Source of the DNA: Lotus japonicus
Taxonomy: Eukaryota; Streptophyta; Magnoliopsida; Fabales; Fabaceae
DNA length: 64,000 bases
NCBI RefSeq assembly: GCF_012489685.1
Contig: NC_080042.1
Location: forward strand, 23,574,150-23,638,149
Direction of reading: 5' to 3'
This document shows positions 58,639 to 64,000 of the stretch, piece after piece. The notes below the pieces were generated by a model that ran no database searches, was not told the origin of the DNA, and was given only the letters and a program-made list of their open reading frames with translations. A program made the translations under genes and the position numbers. Each line of letters starts with the position of its first letter. Position 1 is the first letter of the stretch.

Positions 58639-59437
58639 CTTAAGCAAAAATCACAGAAATCAACACCAAGAGTCAGAAACTCAGCAATCAAAGAGTCCTA
58701 GGGTTACACGGTACACTACTACCTCCGTGGTACGACAATCTAACGCGTTAAGACATGTTTTCGAAAAATCGGATTCTCCCCCCCCTTGATATAGCTCTCG
58801 GCCACTTCCTTTAATTGGGAGGGTCGATTTTTCTTCGATCAAACTTGGTTCCTAGGTTAACATAAGCCGTAACTAAGACGGTTCTAGGCTCGGAAAAATT
58901 TTCGGATCGAAAACTGATATAGGGGTAGTTTGGTCATTATTTTTAGCTCAAAATTTCAAAATTGGATTTTTGAAAAACAAATTGGATGGGGACGTCCACA
59001 ACGACGTTTATGACGACAAATCCTACTAGCACTAAGCCAAGTCGATAGATTAGAGCGTAAAGGTTGCGACTTTGCCGAAAAATGGGTATTTAAGGTAGAA
59101 ATTGATCCCGGCGGCATTTCGTCGACATTCGACAAAATCTAATCCGCAGAACACGCTCAGGAGCATGCAGGGAAGAAGTTTAGACACTGAAATCAGCGTA
59201 TTTGAACAGTTTTTCAAAAACCTCAAAATTTTGAACTCAGAAAGACGTAGGAGAAGTGGACAGAAACGACGATTCGAAGGAGAGTATAGTTTACCTACCT
59301 CGAGGTCTTCGATTAGTGACGATCGGTGAAGCAAACGGGCAAGAAACGACGAAGATCCGGATCTCTCTCTCTCTCTAGGTGCTCGCGGGTTTGGGGAGGG
59401 GAAATGGGTATTTTTTTGCAAAAATCTAATTTTCAAG

Positions 59438-59447
59438 CTATTTATAG
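59438..59447 (-). promoter_or_regulatory. TATA box of element F 5' LTR
   Basis: The minus strand reads CTATAAATAG, 673 bases from the LTR start. The 3' LTR has the same box at 50630-50639. Confidence 0.65.
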
Positions 59448-60220
59448 GTTTTGGAAAAAGCGGAAAAAAGATTTTTTTGCGATTCCGATTTTTCCTGCGC
59501 GTTCCTCTGCGCATTCTAAGATAGGTTCTGGCGACAGAATTCCAGAACTCAAAACAGGATTCTTGGAATTAAACCAAAAGATCCAAAATCGGCATAAGTC
59601 GGTGTAAGTCGGATTATCCCGAAAAACAACTTTTTGCAGTGATCGTCGGATAAGAAAACTTCCTTCTGAAGAAAGATTAGGAATGATGAGAGAAATAGGA
59701 AAGCGCGGGTGGAATCTTCTTTTGCAGCTCCGAATAGAAAAAGTCTTCATCGTCTGTCGATCTTAGGTTTTCTCGAACTATCAGGGATTCCGTTTCGGCA
59801 AACTTCCGAGAATTGGAATTTGACGTTCGTACTTTCCAGGATTTCGCATCGAAATGATTGTTTAAGGACGGAAAAGAGAAGTTCTAACATTTCTCTGAGG
59901 ATTTTTGGAATTAGTTTCCATCGTGTCCTAAAGCGTAAATTAACTATTCACTAATACCTTTGACCTAGGATTAAGCGTATGTTAGTCGTGCTATAACTCT
60001 TTCGGTTTTTCGATAAATTCTTGGACTTTTCCTGAACCTTTTTCCTTCCCAAATTTATCTTAATCAAATAACTCTTTTATTTTATTCACTTATCCAAAGC
60101 GTTAAAACTTGGGCCTTACAAGACTCTACTCCTACACTAATCCCATCTCGAGGAGCTCACACCAGCACTAAAACCTACATGCTAGCATGATCGTCGTCCG
60201 AATTCGAAATCCAGAACGAC

Positions 60221-60337
60221 CTAGACTATGTACACCATCCGTCCTCCTCTCGCTACCGCGATGCGCTCCTGTTCCAGCATCTCAACCCTAGTTCCCCCCG
60301 AAGGGTGAACCGTCGTGAACCAGCCCGCCAAAGACAT
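60221..60337 (-). pseudogene. LTR-encoded ORF, shortened copy in LTR G
   Basis: The ATG is in the context CAGATG. The frame reads MSLAGWFTTVHPSGGTRVEM, matching the F protein start, then stops after 38 codons. The middle and tail are deleted or shifted. Confidence 0.5.
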
Positions 60338-61830
60338 CTGACAAAGGGTGTTTGTCCGCCAAGGCACACACAGAAGACGCGAGGGTCAACTCCAAAGAAT
60401 TATGTAATTAATAACACCGATAGATATAGATAATAGAATAGCCACTTAGGCTTATAGCTAGGGATAACATCCTAGGGTTGCATATTCCACAATGAATGTA
60501 ACGACAATAACAACAAATAGCATGCATCAAATAGGATTAACAATTATCAATCACACTCAGCAACTAAGTCAGTATGCATGTTGCATGAAATGATATGGCG
60601 GTTAACCCAGTTAACCAAATGCATTCCGGAAAATAGATGGACATCAACGGATCAATCCTAGCACCAGCAACGGTGGGACCATTTCCGCCCGCGTGCCTCT
60701 TACACCACACAAAGGTAGCCAGATCAGCCGTAACCCGTAGGTCTGCCATTTCGGTCTGCTACAAGAGTCGTCTACAAACGCTCTTACACGGCATTCCGGG
60801 TCTTATGACCATTTTGGAAACCGACGAGGTCCAGAGTACGTCCTGTGTTAATACCTCATTAATGTTGCATGAATGCAGGATGATTAGTCAAACAACGTCT
60901 CCGAATCTCACTCGACACGTCGCCACGTGTTCTAGCTAAATTAATGTCTCTAAAAACTTACCCTAAGGTAACAGTCGATTTCTGCGACAAAAGACACATC
61001 TTCACAACAACACATAACTCATGATGATCTCCAAATCATCCGACTCATCTCAATCCGATGGTCAAAACTGCTCAACGAGCAAGAGTATCAACATACTCGG
61101 AAACTATCAATTTCCCGGACTTATCCCCCGGATAGTCCAACAACACAGCTGCTCCAACAGCATAAGAGCATCAACATACTCAATACTTCTCAACTTCCTC
61201 AACACTTGGATCCGACGACACTTCTCGTTTTCCAAAAACTAAGATTTGCATCCTAAGCTTCCTTTCGAGTTTGTTATCATTATTTGAAGATTTAGAGGTT
61301 GTTTAATGTCTTATGAGTTTTCTTTTCAAAATAATATCCTTTTAGTCTTATCGCAAAATCTTATAAGTTCTCGGGATCTCCTAATCCCCAAATAACTCCA
61401 GAGAATGTCTCGATCCATGAAACACCATAACAAGGCCCGAATCTCATTCGTCCTATCAAACTTTCTCAAAACTCTCAAAATAAAATCGGCATGACCTGCC
61501 CGCTATTCTCACTACTCAGAATCTCAGATTTCATTGCAAAAGCATAATTAACTCAGCACAATCAACCAACATGTCATATATCAACATATTATGCAATAAC
61601 CACGTAGCACTTAGCATATAAAGCATGCATCACACATCCTAAATTACCCACATAGCACATAGCATGTAATTCACTCTCAAAAACATTCAGTAGATGAATC
61701 ATCTACATTGTCAGCCGAAGCCTCAGAAAACATTTTTCCAATCAAACACAAACAAGTGCATAAACAGTAAACAATGTCGAAAGCATCGACACCCTAAGCA
61801 TTAACTAGAGATTCAGTGAGAAGCCCTCAC

Positions 61831-61908
61831 CTGTAGATTCTCCAGGATGATCTTCTAACACTTCTTCACAATCAAAGCCTTGCTCCTCTGAGAATTCCTC
61901 AAAATCAC
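61831..61908 (-). other. 78-nt exon-like block in LTR G
   Basis: On the minus strand it is preceded by TTTTGCTCTAAA (AG shifted to AAAG) and followed by GTGAGG. The frame is GDFEEFSEEQGFDCEEVLED..., acidic; at least one other frame is closed by a stop. Confidence 0.55.
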
Positions 61909-63261
61909 CTTTAGAGCAAAACCACAGAAATACTATCAAAATCTATCGGAAACTAAGCTATCAATACTTACTAAGGTTACACGAAGTAGTATATACTCCG
62001 AGGTACGATAATCTAGCGCGAAAGGACAAGTTTTCGGAAAAGGAAATTTTCCTCCTCCCCCCTTAAAGGGCTCGGCCACTTTTGGTAATTGTGGGGCTCG
62101 ATTTTTCTTCGATCAAACTTGGTTCCTATGCTATCATTAGCCGTAACTAAGGGTATTCTAAACTCGGAAAAATTATCGGATCAAAAACTGTCGCAGGGGT
62201 ATTTTGGTCATGATTTTTAACTTAGAATTTCAAAACTGAAATCCCAAAAAGCAAATTTGACAGGGACGTCACTAACGACGTTTATGACAACTAATCCTAC
62301 TAGCACTAAGCTAAGGCGATAGTTTTCAGCCCAAAAGACGAAGCTTTACTCCAAAAATGGGTATTTGAGGCATAAATTGATTCCGGCGGAATTTCGGCAA
62401 CATAACGGAAAAACTAATCCGACAGAAATGATCTTGGGCACGTAAGGAAGATGTTTAGAATAAAAAATGAAATATTCAGGATAGCTTTGCAAAAACCTCA
62501 AAACTATCAGCTCAGAAAAGTCTACAGAAAAGCTATGGAAAAAGCGATCAGAGGTAAGGATTAGCGACTATACCTCGAAACCTTGAAGTAGCAACTGATT
62601 AATCGACGATCAAGCAAGGATCGAACAAAAGCTCTTCTTCCTTCCTCTTCAATGGAGCTCGCGGATTTGGGAGAGAAATGGAGGAGTTTTTGTGATTTTT
62701 CTCACATTTCTTGCTATATATAGAGGTTGGCAAAACGCGGTAAAATGAAAGTTTCGCGAATCTGATTTTTCCGGCGTCATTCTCCGTGAATTCTAAGATA
62801 GGTTTTGGCGAAAGAATTCCAAAACTAAAATAAGGTCTCCTTGTATTTTTGGTAACTAATGCAAAGTCGGTGTAAAACTATTTTACCCGATAAGTTGCTT
62901 TTTGCATCGAATGTCGGAATAGAAAACTTCCTTCTGAAGAAAGATGGAAATCATCAAGAGAAATGGGTGTACGCGTGTGGAATCTTCATTTGATGTTCCG
63001 AATAGAAAAAGTCTTCATTGTCGGGTGATTCTAGGGTTTTGAAATACCAGGGTTTCGGTTTCGGCAAACTTCCGATGATTGGAATCGGACGTTCGTAGAT
63101 CCTAGAGTTTCGCCTCGAAACGATTGTCATATATGGAATAAGAGAAGTTCTAACATTTCTCTGAAGATTTTTGGAATTAACTTCCATCGTGCCTATAAGT
63201 GAAAACTAGCTATATACTAGGGTTTCTGACCTAGGTTTAAGCGTATAACGATCGTGCTATA

Positions 63262-64000
63262 TGTAACACCCCGACTTCCAGGTGTCACTTTAGTAACCAA
63301 AAATAATCTTTACGCGGAAAACAGGTAATTTTTTTTTGTTTCTTTCCTTTAAATCAAAGCGATAAAGAAGTAGAGACAACACCCAACAACTAAACTAACC
63401 GATATACAAATATATACATCTGTACAGCCTCAGCTGCACTCCATGTCACGCGAAGCCGCAGTGACTCCAAAGTAGTATGCCCGCAGGCAAATATACAAAC
63501 CAGAACTGTGAGAAAAAGTATCAAAATACAGTTATCCAAGAGAAAGTCGGCACTCAAAAATGGCCTGAAAGGAAGACCCCTATACTCCGACAGACTCTCT
63601 GTGATCCTCCTCAAAAGAACCACACAAAAAGCCACACATCGGAACCTACCCTGTCCCAAAAAGAAACTGACGATCAGAGCTCTACACAAAAAATGTCACT
63701 AATCCTAACCTACCCTCCCAGCTCAGCTCACCAATCATCCTCCTCCTCATCGCTGCTCGGCGAGTAGCTCTCCCCACTGCTCTCGGAGTCAGAGTCGGAA
63801 TCCACCGTAATCATCTCGGTGTCCAAATCCATAACCTCCCTCCTCACTGTCCTGCGCACCGCCCTAGTCGAGCCGGTCTCCACATCCACCTCTCCTGTGA
63901 GAACATCCTCCTCCTCCACCCTCATCAAGGGGTCCACACGGTAGCCGTGCGGTGAAGAGAAAGATAAGAGACGTGAGACAGATGGGACAACAGACTCCCT
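63262..64000 (-). repeat. Tekay LTR, start only, cut by window end
   Basis: It starts TGTAACACCCCGACTTCCAG in plus-strand reading and belongs to the family of 22517-25898. It is inserted in LTR G. The rest lies beyond the window. Confidence 0.8.
63728..64000 (-). CDS. LTR-encoded ORF, C-terminal part with acidic tail
   Basis: On the minus strand the frame is open from the window edge to the stop at 63728. The first residues (LSFSSPHGYR) align with the SFNLPPGV segment of the F protein. The end is a strongly acidic tail (DSDSDSESSGESYSPSSDEE) in the place of F's VLDADSDDD. This shows that the family of 22517 originally had the acidic tail lost at 25450. The N-terminus is outside the window. 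Confidence 0.5.
   Translation of the reverse strand, partial: RESVVPSVSRLLSFSSPHGYRVDPLMRVEEEDVLTGEVDVETGSTRAVRRTVRREVMDLDTEMITVDSDSDSESSGESYSPSSDEEEDDW

Larger units (their letters stand above)
47200..60120 (-). mobile_element. Ty3/gypsy Tekay-type retrotransposon F, near complete (TSD AGACT)
   Basis: The LTRs are at 47200-51312 and 55979-60120, with TG/CA-type ends and the 5-bp duplication AGACT at 47195-47199 and 60121-60125. The internal region has the PBS, a single gag-pol and a polypurine tract. The LTRs are nearly identical outside a few small indels, so the insertion is recent. The polyprotein has one frameshift. This is the only element in the window with both LTRs and all genes. 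Confidence 0.95.
55979..60120 (-). repeat. 5' LTR of element F (4142 bp)
   Basis: It starts TGTAACACCCC and ends GGCCTTACA in plus-strand reading. On the minus strand it holds, in order: the U3, a TATA box at 59438-59447, the 78-nt block at 58561-58638, the tandem array at 57655-57905 and an intact LTR ORF at 56460-56942. Confidence 0.95.
60121..63261 (-). repeat. Tekay LTR G, right part
   Basis: After the AGACT duplication this continues the LTR at 47031-47199. It has an LTR ORF remnant (60221-60337), stem-loops (about 61021-61210), the 78-nt block (61831-61908) and a TATA box (minus strand, 62714-62723). The LTR start is missing because another LTR begins at 63262. It is closest to the LTRs at 28571 and 32045 ends. 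Confidence 0.8.

Noticed and set aside
59050..59954. Open frames of 75-154 residues in F LTRs, duplicated at 50242-51146
   Set aside because: They lie in U3 and leader with no conservation in the other LTR families at the protein level.
1..64000. Host protein-coding, tRNA or rRNA gene
   Set aside because: All credible coding sequence belongs to retrotransposons or to a decayed captured fragment; no tRNA cloverleaf or rRNA sequence was recognised.

Overview
This window looks like repeat-rich heterochromatin of a flowering plant. It is almost entirely nested LTR retrotransposons, with no ordinary host gene, tRNA or rRNA that I can support. The elements are SIRE/Maximus-type Ty1/copia (integrase before reverse transcriptase, a third ORF, PBS matching initiator tRNA-Met) and Tekay/Del-type Ty3/gypsy chromoviruses with LTRs of 3.4-5.2 kb, plus Stowaway-like MITEs and a Helitron-like segment. 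That makes it a eudicot; a legume is my best guess from the flavour of the elements, but the species cannot be named. Two runs of exactly 100 N (745-844, 46931-47030) are scaffold gaps.

Left block (1-19278). A plus-strand copia element (B) survives as a 3' tail and one LTR. A minus-strand SIRE-like element (Y; 5' LTR, PBS and gag start remain) sits in B, and a second SIRE-like element (X, 845-11954) sits in Y's gag. A complete solo Tekay LTR (14358-18319, target duplication CCTTG) sits in B's LTR. Bases 1-744 repeat 13417-14160 and look like an assembly duplicate.

Middle block (19279-46930). This holds a Tekay LTR fragment, a Helitron-like segment with a B3-like remnant and a MITE, a deleted Tekay element with its 3' LTR (22517-25898), an AT-rich 191-bp tandem array, and a MITE broken by another Tekay LTR. 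That LTR is broken by SIRE-like element C. C's LTR carries a second solo Tekay LTR (32045-37200, duplication ATATA), and C's internal region is broken by SIRE-like element D, which runs into the gap.

Right block (47031-64000). A nearly intact Tekay element F (47200-60120, minus strand, duplication AGACT) is inserted in an older Tekay LTR (G), which also carries the start of another LTR (63262-64000).

The most interesting signals lie inside the long Tekay LTRs. From 5' to 3' of the LTR they share: a TATA box about 670-760 bp in; an exon-like block of exactly 78 nt with splice-like borders and one open frame in every unswapped copy; a family-specific tandem or hairpin array; and a small ORF near the 3' end whose protein (start MS..., SPSGG motif, acidic C-terminus) is conserved between diverged families. 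Separately, the SIRE-like elements carry an antisense mini-gene with its own TATA box and AATAAA, and a third ORF that looks nuclear rather than envelope-like. I know of no description of these features, but I could not search.
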